A DNA stretch of 64,000 bases from Candidatus Magasanikiibacteriota bacterium (GCA_903893485.1 CAITMK010000012.1:1-64000), one strand, 5' to 3'; counted from the stretch's first letter, positions 7,342 through 16,846 are shown. Made by a program: numbers and translations. Notes: generated from the sequence alone by a model not told the origin.

Positions 7342-7346
7342 TGCTT

Positions 7347-7375
7347 AATGTAGCAATTAAATAGTTTTTTGTCAA
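7347..7375 (-). promoter_or_regulatory. Promoter of candidate ncRNA
   Basis: Minus strand: TTGACA (7375-7370), 17 nt, TACATT (7352-7347). The -35 overlaps the edge of the recA terminator palindrome. Confidence 0.8.
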
Positions 7376-7411
7376 TATAAAAGCTCCGCCTTTCGACGGA
7401 GCTTTTATATT
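7374..7411 (-). terminator. Terminator after recA
   Basis: 15-bp perfect stem (7374-7388 with 7397-7411) ending in TTTTATATT on the minus strand. The symmetrical T/A flanks could work in both directions. Confidence 0.75.
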
Positions 7412-7430
7412 TTTATTGCCTGAGGAAAAA

Positions 7431-8534
7431 TTATCCTTCAAACCCCGAGCCATTTCCTTCTTCTTCTGGGCCAGTATCGCCATCAGCATCTGAGTCTGGT
7501 GGAGGCACTGGAGTCCCCGGGCCAATATCAGCAACCTTCACGGCTTCAATTACATCTGCGCGGATTGCAGCGAGTAATTCTGGGCGGCTACGCAAAGTTG
7601 TTTTTGCATTTTCGCGACCAACGCCAAGTTTTTCTTCTTTATAGGTGTATGAGTTGCCGGATTTCTTGATTACGCTGTACACAACGCCCGTGTCGAGCAT
7701 GTCGCCGGCAATTGAAATACCTTCGTTGTACATGATGTCGAATTCAGTGGCGCGGAATGGAGGGGCAACTTTGTTTTTCACAATTTTGACCTTCACGCGG
7801 TTACCGATAATTTTTTCACCCATCTTAATTTGTGCAGCGCGGCGGATTTCAACGCGAATTGAAGAGTAAAATTTCAGCGCCATACCACCAGTAGTTGTTT
7901 CTGGATTACCAAACACGATACCAATCTTCATACGTGTCTGGTTGATGAACACAACAATAGTTTTGGTTTTGCCAACGATCGCGGTTAACTTACGCAAAGC
8001 CTGAGACATTAAACGTGCCTGCAAACCCATGTGTGAGTCACCCATTTCGCCTTCGATTTCTGCTTTTGGTACCAAAGCGGCAACAGAGTCGATCACCACA
8101 ACATCAACCGCATTGGAGCGAACCAATGTTTCCAAGATTTCCAAAGCCTGTTCACCAGTATCTGGTTGTGAAATAAGCAATTCATTAATGTTTACACCAA
8201 TTTTGCGCGCGTAGTCTGGGTCAAGTGCGTGTTCAGCATCGATAAACGCTGCAATGCCACCAGCTTTTTGTACTTCAGCGACAATATGCTGAGCCAAAGT
8301 TGTTTTACCTGAAGATTCTGGACCGTAAATTTCGATCACACGGCCACGTGGCACGCCGCCAACACCAAGGGCAATGTCCAAAGACATACAACCAGTTGTT
8401 ACTGCGTCTACGTTTAAAGATTTGCTTTCCCCAAGAATCTGAATTGCACCATCACCAAAGCGTTCGCGAATTTGTGCGAGCGCCTCTTCGGCTGCTTTTA
8501 ACTTTTCGTGGACTTCATTTTTCGTTTTCGCCAT
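7431..8534 (-). CDS. recA: Recombinase A
   Basis: RecA forms filaments on single-stranded DNA, drives strand exchange and triggers LexA self-cleavage. The 367-aa protein has Walker A GPESSGKTT (71-79), the conserved DAEHALDP and VVIDSVAALVPKAEIEGEMGD, loop 2 (FGNPETTTGG), and an acidic Gly-rich C-terminal tail. Last gene of the ftsK-8593-recA minus-strand run. A CCCA/TGGG hairpin with TTTTTTATTTT lies just before the start (about 8538-8573), so recA probably has its own promoter within that T-rich segment. LexA is encoded at 28.4 kb. Confidence 0.97.
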   Translation of the reverse strand: MAKTKNEVHEKLKAAEEALAQIRERFGDGAIQILGESKSLNVDAVTTGCMSLDIALGVGGVPRGRVIEIYGPESSGKTTLAQHIVAEVQKAGGIAAFIDAEHALDPDYARKIGVNINELLISQPDTGEQALEILETLVRSNAVDVVVIDSVAALVPKAEIEGEMGDSHMGLQARLMSQALRKLTAIVGKTKTIVVFINQTRMKIGIVFGNPETTTGGMALKFYSSIRVEIRRAAQIKMGEKIIGNRVKVKIVKNKVAPPFRATEFDIMYNEGISIAGDMLDTGVVYSVIKKSGNSYTYKEEKLGVGRENAKTTLRSRPELLAAIRADVIEAVKVADIGPGTPVPPPDSDADGDTGPEEEGNGSGFEG

Positions 8535-8592
8535 ACATTAAAATAAAAAACCCATGGCGGGAGAACCAGTGGGACTAATAAAAGTGCAAAGA

Positions 8593-9036
8593 TCAATTGA
8601 GGGTGCCAGCAGCGGACGTGCCTTCGGGGGACAAAGACACTGGTGAGGTTTCCATGACTGGTGCTTGTAGCATAATCGTTCTGGAAACCGTTGTAAAGAG
8701 TCCGTGTTTTTTGGTAGCGCGTACAAAAATTCTGTTGGCGCCATTTTGTAATTCTACTGGCTGTGCGAATGTGCCATCGGGCCGGCTAAACACTTGTTGG
8801 CCGTTAATTTCAACCATTGCTTCGGGATCAGTGACGCCTGCAACCGTAATTTCTGGATTTGTTGCAACAACGCCATCGAGTGGAGCTGCTAATGCGAGGT
8901 CTGGTGGAGAAACAACGTGCCAAACCTGCATTGCAATGAACCCTAAAAATCCGCACACGAGTATCCCAAAGATACCCCAGCGAAATAATGATGTGCCGTT
9001 GTTAACTGAGCGCGCGCAAGGGACCGCATGCGTCAT
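8593..9036 (-). CDS. Membrane-anchored Ig-like (glucodextranase-B-like) domain protein
   Basis: 147 aa from the ATG that overlaps the ftsK stop (ATGA), a sign of translational coupling. One membrane segment (about residues 19-41, FRWGIFGILVCGFLGFIAM) precedes a domain with the pattern seen in glucodextranase-B/Ig-like modules (PLDGVVATNPEITVAG, VEINGQQVFSRPDGTF, LQNGANRIFVRA). The domain would face outward. Substrate or partner unknown. A longer start at 9051 is possible but has no better support. Confidence 0.75.
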   Translation of the reverse strand: MTHAVPCARSVNNGTSLFRWGIFGILVCGFLGFIAMQVWHVVSPPDLALAAPLDGVVATNPEITVAGVTDPEAMVEINGQQVFSRPDGTFAQPVELQNGANRIFVRATKKHGLFTTVSRTIMLQAPVMETSPVSLSPEGTSAAGTLN

Positions 9037-11432
9037 ACGGGGTCTTGCCATTCATCCTCCGAATCAATTTCTTCTTCTGCTTCGCTAGGAACATCGTCAA
9101 ATGCATCAAGCATGTCTGCGTTTGGTTCGAGTTCCTTCGCGTCGCTTTGCATTGTACCACCACGTACGCCACCATGCAATAAAATTTCGCGAGGTTTTGC
9201 ACCGTCAGCTGGTCCGACGATGCCATCCTTTTCTAATTCGTCAATAATGCGTGCCGCGCGGCCATATCCAAGCTTCAAACGGCGCTGCAAAAATGAAGTT
9301 GATGCTTTTCCACTTTCCAAAACAACTTGTTTTGCTTCTTCATACATGGAATCGCGCTCTTCATCTTTGCCGCCAAAGATTGATGCGCTTCCGCTGACTG
9401 GTTTTTCGGTAACCAATGGATTATATTCTGGCGCGGTATCGGATTTCCAATAATCAACCACGCGTTTTAGTTCTTCTTCGGAAATATATGCGCCCTGTAC
9501 ACGTTTTGGTTTTGCAAGTTCCGCGGTTGAAAGTAACATGTCACCACGACCAAGCAATTTTTCTGCACCCGCACAATCCAAAATCGTGCGCGAGTCAGTA
9601 ATTGATGCCACTGAAAAAGCAATACGCGCTGGAATGTTTGCTTTCATGAGGCCCGTAATAACATCGACGGATGGGCGCTGCGTTGCAACAATTAAGTGAA
9701 TACCAATTGCGCGCGCCATTTGCGCTAAGCGAATAATTCCACCTTCAATTTCTTGGCCGGACGTTAACATCAAATCCGCAACCTCATCCACAATAATTAC
9801 GATGTACGGCAATTTTTCTGGCGCTTTTTTGTTGTAAGAAATAATATCGCGCGAGCCAACTGCAGACAATAATTCATAGCGGCGTTCCATTTCCGAAATT
9901 GCCCACTTAAGTGCATTCACGGCGCGTGGCGCGTCAGTAATAACTGGCGTTAATAAATGTGGCAACCCATTGTACAGAGTTAATTCCACACGTTTTGGAT
10001 CAATCATGATAAATCGCAAGGTTTCATCGGTGTTCTGATACAGCAAACTCATGATGAGCGTGTTCAGACAAACCGTTTTACCAGAACCAGTTGCACCTGC
10101 AACCAACAAGTGAGGCATGCGCGTTAAATCCGTAACCCATGTTTTGCCCGAAACATCTTTGCCGAGCGCCAAACACATGTTGTTGCTACGACGTTGAAAA
10201 TCTTCTGATTCAAAAAGTTCGCGAAGTGTTACCAATGCAACGCGTTCGTTTGGAACTTCGATACCAACATATGGTTTGCCCGGAATTGGCGCTTCAATAC
10301 GAATTGGATGTGCGGCCAATGCAAGTGCCAAATCGTTGGACAGCGCGGTAATTTTTGAAATTTTCACGCCACGATCTGGATGGATTGAATATTGCGTAAC
10401 CGTTGGGCCAGTGCGTACTTCGGCAAGTTCGCAACCAATCCCAAATTGTTTTAACGTGTCTACGATAACTTGACCACTTGCTTTGGTATCGCCGGCAGCG
10501 GCCTTGGATTTATTTGCTTGCAAAAGTTCAAACGCGGGCAGTGGTTTAAATGTTTTTTTCTTTGATGGTAATTTAAGCGGTGGTTGCAAAGCGTTTTCAA
10601 GTTCTTTTGGATTTTCTGATGGTTCAACTGGCTCGTCATCAGCCTCTTCATCTTCTTCAGTTTCATCATCTTCTTTTGCAGCTACTGCAGGTTCGATATG
10701 TCGCGCACGAACCGTTGGATCTTCTTGCACAAATTCTTCTTCCTCTTCAGGCGCGCTTGCGCCAATAACACGTGTTGCCATTGCTGCTGATCCAAAAATA
10801 TTCCACACCGCCGCGCCCATTCGTTTCAAAAATGCGAGTGCTTGTGAAACAGAAATATTCGTAATCAGCATTAAGCTGATGAGCGTGATAATAATTAAAA
10901 TCGGCACCGCTGCCCAAACGCCCGTGTATGCCAAAAGCGGATAACCCAAAATCATTCCCACCAAACCGCCGCGATATCCTTGCATTGCTTGATCCATCAT
11001 TTGGCTTGCAGGAACCGTAATGCCGGCTAATCCATTTACGCCAAGTAAAAATAAAATAAACCCAATAATGTGGTGGGGTTTATCAGAAAGTTTTTCTTCT
11101 TTTTCGATGATGACTGCCCAAATGATGAGCAACACTGGCACTACGTAACGCGCGCCACCAAAAAGCAGTGACAAAAATCGATCAACAAATACACCAACGA
11201 TTCCGGCAAGATTAAAAAATGAAAGTGTTGCCAAAATTGCGGCGCCAAAAAGTAAAACTGCAATTACGCCGCGACGAATCGCGGGATTTAATTTTGCAGC
11301 GGCAGAAACTTCTTCGGTTTCTTTTGCGTCGCGAGACGTGCGAGATTTATTGCTGCGTACTTTGCGTGGGTTGTGTTCGGAACGATCCGGTGCAGCGGCC
11401 GGTGTACGTTCAGGGGAGGTGCGAATGGGCAT
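9033..11432 (-). CDS. ftsK: DNA translocase FtsK
   Basis: Septum-located, ATP-driven DNA pump that clears the chromosome from the closing division site. 799 aa: basic N-terminal tail, four membrane segments (about residues 55-195), an acidic linker (about 230-280), and the motor with Walker A GATGSGKT (446-453) and Walker B VIIVDEVADLM. The C-terminal gamma winged helix (TSFLQRRLKLGYGRAARIIDELE) binds polar DNA motifs. ATG 11432 is preferred over a TTG at 11447, because a TATAAT (11458-11453, minus) puts the transcript start near 11446. Confidence 0.95.
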   Translation of the reverse strand: MPIRTSPERTPAAAPDRSEHNPRKVRSNKSRTSRDAKETEEVSAAAKLNPAIRRGVIAVLLFGAAILATLSFFNLAGIVGVFVDRFLSLLFGGARYVVPVLLIIWAVIIEKEEKLSDKPHHIIGFILFLLGVNGLAGITVPASQMMDQAMQGYRGGLVGMILGYPLLAYTGVWAAVPILIIITLISLMLITNISVSQALAFLKRMGAAVWNIFGSAAMATRVIGASAPEEEEEFVQEDPTVRARHIEPAVAAKEDDETEEDEEADDEPVEPSENPKELENALQPPLKLPSKKKTFKPLPAFELLQANKSKAAAGDTKASGQVIVDTLKQFGIGCELAEVRTGPTVTQYSIHPDRGVKISKITALSNDLALALAAHPIRIEAPIPGKPYVGIEVPNERVALVTLRELFESEDFQRRSNNMCLALGKDVSGKTWVTDLTRMPHLLVAGATGSGKTVCLNTLIMSLLYQNTDETLRFIMIDPKRVELTLYNGLPHLLTPVITDAPRAVNALKWAISEMERRYELLSAVGSRDIISYNKKAPEKLPYIVIIVDEVADLMLTSGQEIEGGIIRLAQMARAIGIHLIVATQRPSVDVITGLMKANIPARIAFSVASITDSRTILDCAGAEKLLGRGDMLLSTAELAKPKRVQGAYISEEELKRVVDYWKSDTAPEYNPLVTEKPVSGSASIFGGKDEERDSMYEEAKQVVLESGKASTSFLQRRLKLGYGRAARIIDELEKDGIVGPADGAKPREILLHGGVRGGTMQSDAKELEPNADMLDAFDDVPSEAEEEIDSEDEWQDPV

Positions 11433-11462
11433 TTTAAAAAAATTCAAATAAAATTATACCAT

Positions 11463-11514
11463 GAAAAATAAAAGCGCGCAGACAAAAGATTTTGAAGTCT
11501 CTTTTGTCTGCGCG
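11463..11514 (-). terminator. Terminator of the 11560-12795 gene
   Basis: Perfect 15-bp stem (11475-11489 with 11500-11514), 10-nt loop, then CTTTTATTTTT on the minus strand. Confidence 0.88.
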
Positions 11515-11559
11515 TTGCTCGCCTGGCACGAAGTTCTGTGCACAGGCGGTTGCTGGTTT

Positions 11560-12795
11560 TTAGCCAGCGGAGAGGATCATGCCGCGATGCTCTTCCTCTT
11601 GGCGATGATGCTCCTGCCAAACCGCGATCGGCAAGCGCTTCAGCGTCGGACGCTCAGGGCGCGGCGCGGCGTTTTGCGGACGCGGATTCGGCGCGCGCAT
11701 CTCAATCGCCATGATCGGCGCTTCCGGTTCCGGCTTGGGGGCCATCACCTTCGGCGGTTCGATCTTGGCAACGATCTGCTGCGGCGCGGGCTTTTCCGCT
11801 TTCGTAGCCGGCGCCGGTACGTACGTCACGCCGCTATCGAGACCGAGCTCGATAGCCAGCAGCGCGTTGAACGAAGTGGTCCGCAGCAACTTGCTCGGGG
11901 CTTTGGGGGCCACGGGCTCATTGATGACGACTTCCTTCGCGACGGGCTGCGGCGCGGGCGCGGGGGTCAGGATCACCTCGACCTTGGGCTGCGGCACCTT
12001 GACGGGCACCACCGCTTTGTCGAGACGCACCTGATTTTCCACGAGAGCCGAGGCAATCGCGGCCTGCATCGAAAGGCGCTTGAAGCCGTTGCCCGCCGGG
12101 TGATACACCGGCGTACGCTGCAGGGCTTCGGGCACCATCGGCGCGACCTTGGGCGCTTCGGCCTTCGGCGCGTTGATGACGGGCGGCAGGGCGCGGTCGT
12201 AAGAGCGAACCACGATCTGCGGTTTGCTCACGGCGCGGTAGCCGTTGCCGTGCAAGTACACCTGGCCAATGTGGCATTCCACCATGTCTTGGTGATTGTG
12301 CCGCAGGCTGCGCACCGGCGCGACGCGCTTTGCCCAGAAGCCGAACACCTTCCAGTACCGATTGATGGCCTGGGTGAGCCGCCGCTCGTGGTGAGCGATC
12401 GTCTCGCCCAGGATCACCTTTTCGGACAGGGTGGAAAGCGTGTCGACGATGCCGTCGTCGTCTTCGGCGGCCTCATGGGCCTCCGAGTACGAGATGGTTT
12501 CGTCGTCCGGCTCGATTTCCACACCCGCGGATTGACCACGCGCGCACTCACGTGCGACGCGATCCAACTCGCGGAGCCCTTCGTCCCGCTTGGGGATCAT
12601 GGGCAGCCGCATGTTGCCGGAGCTCATGGAGCCACGGGGCATCGGAGCCGGGGGAAAGACGCGGTTGTTCCACTCGTCGCGCAGGTACGGGATCTCGCCC
12701 AGCACCATGCGCGTGCAGGTCTCGACCCACTTTTGGTAGGCCGGCGTGCGGGGGGTGGCGTTCTTGATCGTCTTGGCTTTGTCAGTATTCTTCAT
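11560..12795 (-). CDS. Unknown GC-rich protein (411 aa)
   Basis: ATG 12795 follows GGAGGATTCAG, a strong Shine-Dalgarno. Residues 1-200 are charged and mostly helical, with an acidic patch near 95-115. Residues 215-411 are Pro/Ala/Lys-rich with repeated KPxP-type stretches, probably disordered. No signal peptide or membrane segment, and no family recognised. Third positions are mostly G or C, clearly unlike flanking ftsK and rpoB. It is a single-gene unit with a promoter 290 nt upstream, a structured leader and a strong terminator. The opposite strand is also open for a long way, a usual by-product of GC-rich codons. Confidence 0.7.
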   Translation of the reverse strand: MKNTDKAKTIKNATPRTPAYQKWVETCTRMVLGEIPYLRDEWNNRVFPPAPMPRGSMSSGNMRLPMIPKRDEGLRELDRVARECARGQSAGVEIEPDDETISYSEAHEAAEDDDGIVDTLSTLSEKVILGETIAHHERRLTQAINRYWKVFGFWAKRVAPVRSLRHNHQDMVECHIGQVYLHGNGYRAVSKPQIVVRSYDRALPPVINAPKAEAPKVAPMVPEALQRTPVYHPAGNGFKRLSMQAAIASALVENQVRLDKAVVPVKVPQPKVEVILTPAPAPQPVAKEVVINEPVAPKAPSKLLRTTSFNALLAIELGLDSGVTYVPAPATKAEKPAPQQIVAKIEPPKVMAPKPEPEAPIMAIEMRAPNPRPQNAAPRPERPTLKRLPIAVWQEHHRQEEEHRGMILSAG

Positions 12796-13084
12796 CTGAA
12801 TCCTCCAGACACCCGCGAGGCAAGCCTCGCTGCTGTGGGATTTTGTTTCACAAGCGATCGCTTGTTACACAACGTCCCTCACACCGGGAGGTGAAGTGAA
12901 AAACCTGTAGCACGCTACAAATTTCTCGTGGCAAGGTTGTTGGGAATGTTGAGTCGAAACCCATCATTTCCAACGCTTTTGCCGCGGCTGCCGGGTAAAC
13001 CTGGCAAACCGTTTTCACCCTCCTTGTGCGAGGGACGTTGAGCTTGTTGTTTTGAAAGGACTTGCCCTGCTTTTTATTGCAGAA
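12796..13084 (-). promoter_or_regulatory. Structured leader with 15-bp long-range stem
   Basis: On the minus-strand RNA, CAACGTCCCTCGCAC (13040-13026) pairs with GTGTGAGGGACGTTG (12884-12870) at all but one position, enclosing about 140 nt with further hairpins. Nearer the gene are the palindromes ACAAGCGATCGCTTGT (about 12850-12865) and GCGAGGC-AA-GCCTCGC (about 12815-12830), the latter just before the Shine-Dalgarno. The layout suits a riboswitch or a protein-bound leader; I recognise no known class. Confidence 0.6.
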
Positions 13085-13090
13085 CTAACA

Positions 13091-13119
13091 AGAATAGCAC
13101 AAATTTGTACTTTTGTCAA
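13091..13119 (-). promoter_or_regulatory. Promoter of the 11560-12795 gene
   Basis: Minus strand: TTGACA (13119-13114), 17 nt, TATTCT (13096-13091). Confidence 0.85.
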
Positions 13120-13170
13120 GGCTTGACTTACAATAGGCATAGATTAGCCAAAACCGGGCAGGGTGTGCTG

Positions 13171-13179
13171 TGTGGATAA
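13171..13179 (-). promoter_or_regulatory. Exact DnaA box upstream of rpoBC
   Basis: TTATCCACA on the minus strand, between the divergent promoters at 13091-13119 and 13195-13223. Confidence 0.5.
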
Positions 13180-13194
13180 AGCACCCAAAATTAC

Positions 13195-13223
13195 TTGACA
13201 AGCCCTCTTAAAAACTGTATCAT
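13195..13223 (+). promoter_or_regulatory. Promoter of rpoB-rpoC
   Basis: TTGACA (13195-13200), 17 nt, TATCAT (13218-13223). Start near 13230, giving a leader of about 160 nt, unusual for a core gene in this window. Confidence 0.8.
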
Positions 13224-13334
13224 TGACCCACTATTGAGCGCGGTTAGGTGACAGCTGGTGCATAAACCACTACCTTACTGCGTGCAAGGACTCTCCCATG
13301 CCTTCCTTGCTTCGCCAATCAATGTAAAAGAGTC

Positions 13335-13376
13335 TCTCCCTTTCTCCGCTGGTTAACGCGGGGCAGGGGCATTTTT
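13335..13376 (+). terminator. Attenuator-like hairpin in the rpoB leader
   Basis: CCCTTTCTCCGC (13338-13349) pairs with GCGGGGCAGGGG (13358-13369), followed by ATTTTT, 16 nt before the rpoB ATG. A GCAAGGA/TCCTTGC hairpin lies upstream. The element could end transcription early and so control RNA polymerase synthesis. Alternatively the leader is a short separate RNA. Confidence 0.5.
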
Positions 13377-13391
13377 GTTTACGAAAATCTT

Positions 13392-16300
13392 ATGCAGTAC
13401 AAACGAAATCGTGCCACGAAACTCGGCCGCGTATACTTTTCCGACCAATATCGCCCAGCAATGGAGCTTCCACCACTTACGGATCTCCAAACAAACTCTT
13501 ACAAATGGTTTTTTAAACAAGGGCTCCGTGAGCTTTTCGATGAAATTTCCCCAATCCGCGACTTCACTGGCCGCGACCTCGAACTTTCATTCGGTGAATA
13601 TTTCATCGATGAACCAAAATTTGACGAAGCAACCTCTCGTGCAAAAAACATTACTTACGAAGCACCACTTCGCGTTAAGGTAAGTCTTTCAAACCGTCGC
13701 ACCAAGGAATCAAAAGAACAGGAAGTCTATTTGGGCGACCTTCCACTCATGACCAACAATGGTACTTTTATCATTAACGGTATTGAACGTGTGGTTGTGT
13801 CACAGCTTATTCGTTCAGCTGGTGTATTTTTTACCTCAGAAGTTACCCGCGGTCGCCGCTACTATGGTGCAAAAATCATTCCTAACCGTGGTGCATGGAT
13901 CGAAATTGAAACAGACGCAAACAACGTGCTCTGGTGTAAAGTAGATCGCAAACGCAAAGCTCCAGTAACAACATTGCTGCGCTCATTTGGTTACGGCGAT
14001 GCTGATACCATCAAAGAATTGCTTGCAGACGTAAACAACCATCCAACCATCGACTACGTTGGCGCAACACTCGCAAAAGATCCAGCTGCGAACGAAGAAG
14101 AAGGTCTCATCGAAATTTACAAACGTATCCGTCCAGGCGATTTGGCAACTGCTGACAACGCAAAATCACTCGTGCACTCAATGTTCTTCAACTTTGATCG
14201 CTACGATTTGGGTTCAGTTGGTCGTTACAAATACAACCAGCGCTTCGGCATCGAAGGCGAACATGCTGCAATCGACAAAAAAGAAAACCGCATTCTTTCA
14301 AAAGAAGATTTGGTTTTGATTATCAAAGAAGTTATTCGCCTTAGCGTTACTCAGGAAGAAGCTGACGATATCGATCATCTTGGTAACCGCCGTATCCGCG
14401 CGGTTGGTGAACTCATGCAGAATCGTTTCCGTATTGGTTTGGCTCGTATGGAACGCATTGTGCGCGACCGCATGTCAACTCAGGATGTAACTGCGCTCAG
14501 CCCAAATAAATTAATCAACGCACGTCCAATTATTGCGGCAGTTCGTGAATTCTTCATGTCTTCACAGCTTTCACAATTCATGGATCAGATCAATCCGCTT
14601 GCAGAACTCGAACACAAGCGCCGTCTTTCAGCGCTTGGTCCTGGTGGTTTGTCGCGTGAACGTGCAGGCTTTGAAGTTCGTGATGTGCATCCAACTCACT
14701 ACGGACGTATTTGTCCTATTGCAACTCCTGAAGGCCCAAACATTGGTTTGGTGGGTCACTTGGCAACCTTTGCTCGCGTGAATGAATTTGGTTTCATCGA
14801 AACTCCGTATCGCAAAGTTTTGCACGAAGTACCAAATGATGGTGCGTCAGCAGAAGGCGAACAAGCTGCAGAAGATTTGGTAGACGCAAAAGGCAAAGTG
14901 ATTGCAAAGCGCCACGAAGTTATTACCAAAGATGCTGCAAAGAAATTAAAAGAAATGGACTGGGAAAAAATTCCGGTGCGCCATCGTATTACCAATGCAA
15001 TTGAATATTTAAATGCGTTCCACGAAGAAAAAGTAACTACCGCTCCTGCAACAATTAAATTTGATGCAAATGGTTACTTCCAAGATGAACGCGTTGGTGT
15101 TCGTAAGAACGGCAAACCAGCAACTGAATTAGTTGAAGAAATTAATTTCGTTGATGTTGCGTCAAACCAAGTTATCTCAATGGCAACATCATTGATTCCT
15201 TTCCTTGAGCACGACGATTCAACACGTGCTTTGATGGGTACTAACATGCAACGTCAGGCGGTTCCTTGTGTGAAACCAGACGCTCCATACGTTGGTACTG
15301 GTTTTGAAGCCCGCGCTGCGCAGGATTCAGGTCACGTGATCGTGTCACCTGCAGACGGTGAAATTTCAGAAATGGATAGTGGCCGCATTACTGTTCGCGC
15401 AACCGATGGCACGCGCCACGAATTCAAACTCAACAAATATCAGCTTTCAAATGCATCAACCTGTATTAACCAACGCGTAACCGCTGCGGTTTCACTTGGC
15501 CAAAAAGTTAAAAAGGGTGATGTGCTCGTTGATGGTCCATCAACACAACACGGTGAATTGGCACTTGGTCAAAACGTTTTGGTTGCATACATGACATGGG
15601 ATGGTTTCAACTTTGAAGATGCTATTATTTTGTCAGATCGTATCGTGAAGAACGATCGCTACACCTCAATCCACATCAACAATTACACAATTGATTTGCG
15701 CGAAACAAAACTTGGCCCTGAAGTAATCACCAGCGACATTCCAAACGTATCAGAAGAAAAATTAAAAAACTTGGATTCAGAAGGTATCGTTCGCATCGGT
15801 GCAGAAGTAAAATCCGGTGACATTTTGGTGGGTAAAATTACACCAAAAGGTGAAACAGAATTATCAGCCGAAGAAAAGTTGCTCCGCGCAATTTTCGGTG
15901 AAAAAGCTCGCGACGTTCGTGATACTTCATTGTACTTGGAACATGGCGAACACGGTAAAGTTATCGACGTTAAAATCTTTAGCGAAGAAAACGGCGACAA
16001 ATTGCAGCCAGGTGTGATCCGTCAGATTCAGGTCAGCGTCGCTGACATGCGTAAGATTCAGGTAGGTGATAAGCTCGCAGGTCGTCACGGTAACAAAGGT
16101 GTTATCTCACGTGTTGTTCCTGCAGAAGACATGCCTTTCCTTGAAGATGGTACTCCAGTTGACGTGATTCTTTCACCGCTCGGTGTTATTTCACGTATGA
16201 ACTTGGGTCAGATTTTGGAAAACCATTTGGGTTTGGCCGCAAACGCAGAAGGTATTCGCATTGCAACTCCACCACTTGCTGGTATTACCGAAGAACAAAT

Positions 16301-16835
16301 CAAAGAAGCGCTCAAGCGCAACGGCTTCCCAGAAAACGGTCAGCTCCAACTTTATGATGGACGTACTGGTGAAGCATTTGATCACAAAGTAACCGTTGGT
16401 TATAACTACGTGCTCAAGCTCAACCATATGGTGGACGATAAAATCCATCAGCGTTCAATCGGTCCATACTCGCTTATTACCCAGCAGCCACTTGGTGGTC
16501 GTGCACAATCTGGTGGTCAGCGTTTTGGTGAAATGGAAGTGTGGGCACTCGAAGCATACGGTGCCGCACACACTCTCCAAGAAATTCTTACGATCAAATC
16601 TGATGATGTTCCAGGTCGTAGCAAAGCGTACGAATCAATCATTAAGGGCGAAGAAATTGGCAAAGTTAATGTTCCAGAATCTTTCCACGTGCTTATTCGT
16701 GAATTGAAAGGCCTTGGCCTTGATGTGGAATTGTTAAAGCGTCAGGATAATGGCGGCATGCTTGCGCTTCCTGACAACACCAAACCAGATCGCGGTGCCG
16801 CACGCCCCGTGATCACTGATGTTCTTCCTGAATAA
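13392..16835 (+). CDS. rpoB: RNA polymerase subunit beta
   Basis: Catalytic beta subunit, 1147 aa. Conserved stretches include the rifampicin-pocket region SQLSQFMDQINPLAELEHKRRLSALGPGG (about 389-417), GDKLAGRHGNKG (about 894-905), and the C-terminal switch region RFGEMEVWALEAYGAA. It is paired with rpoC after 11 nt. Start at ATG 13392; no Shine-Dalgarno is visible. Confidence 0.97.
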   Translation: MQYKRNRATKLGRVYFSDQYRPAMELPPLTDLQTNSYKWFFKQGLRELFDEISPIRDFTGRDLELSFGEYFIDEPKFDEATSRAKNITYEAPLRVKVSLSNRRTKESKEQEVYLGDLPLMTNNGTFIINGIERVVVSQLIRSAGVFFTSEVTRGRRYYGAKIIPNRGAWIEIETDANNVLWCKVDRKRKAPVTTLLRSFGYGDADTIKELLADVNNHPTIDYVGATLAKDPAANEEEGLIEIYKRIRPGDLATADNAKSLVHSMFFNFDRYDLGSVGRYKYNQRFGIEGEHAAIDKKENRILSKEDLVLIIKEVIRLSVTQEEADDIDHLGNRRIRAVGELMQNRFRIGLARMERIVRDRMSTQDVTALSPNKLINARPIIAAVREFFMSSQLSQFMDQINPLAELEHKRRLSALGPGGLSRERAGFEVRDVHPTHYGRICPIATPEGPNIGLVGHLATFARVNEFGFIETPYRKVLHEVPNDGASAEGEQAAEDLVDAKGKVIAKRHEVITKDAAKKLKEMDWEKIPVRHRITNAIEYLNAFHEEKVTTAPATIKFDANGYFQDERVGVRKNGKPATELVEEINFVDVASNQVISMATSLIPFLEHDDSTRALMGTNMQRQAVPCVKPDAPYVGTGFEARAAQDSGHVIVSPADGEISEMDSGRITVRATDGTRHEFKLNKYQLSNASTCINQRVTAAVSLGQKVKKGDVLVDGPSTQHGELALGQNVLVAYMTWDGFNFEDAIILSDRIVKNDRYTSIHINNYTIDLRETKLGPEVITSDIPNVSEEKLKNLDSEGIVRIGAEVKSGDILVGKITPKGETELSAEEKLLRAIFGEKARDVRDTSLYLEHGEHGKVIDVKIFSEENGDKLQPGVIRQIQVSVADMRKIQVGDKLAGRHGNKGVISRVVPAEDMPFLEDGTPVDVILSPLGVISRMNLGQILENHLGLAANAEGIRIATPPLAGITEEQIKEALKRNGFPENGQLQLYDGRTGEAFDHKVTVGYNYVLKLNHMVDDKIHQRSIGPYSLITQQPLGGRAQSGGQRFGEMEVWALEAYGAAHTLQEILTIKSDDVPGRSKAYESIIKGEEIGKVNVPESFHVLIRELKGLGLDVELLKRQDNGGMLALPDNTKPDRGAARPVITDVLPE

Positions 16836-16846
16836 CGCACAAATAT

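Noticed and set aside
7141..7345. tmRNA, suggested by a TTCGAATCC T-loop-like stretch
   Set aside because: The flanks do not pair as a T-arm, there is no CCA end and no tag peptide frame ending in AlaAla-stop.
11461..12894. Long plus-strand open frame (477 codons) opposite the 411-aa gene
   Set aside because: It starts inside a terminator hairpin, has an Arg/His/Gly-rich antisense composition and no start signals. The minus-strand frame has promoter, Shine-Dalgarno and terminator.
13382..13683. Other small frames at the start of rpoB
   Set aside because: They are alternative frames within rpoB without start signals.
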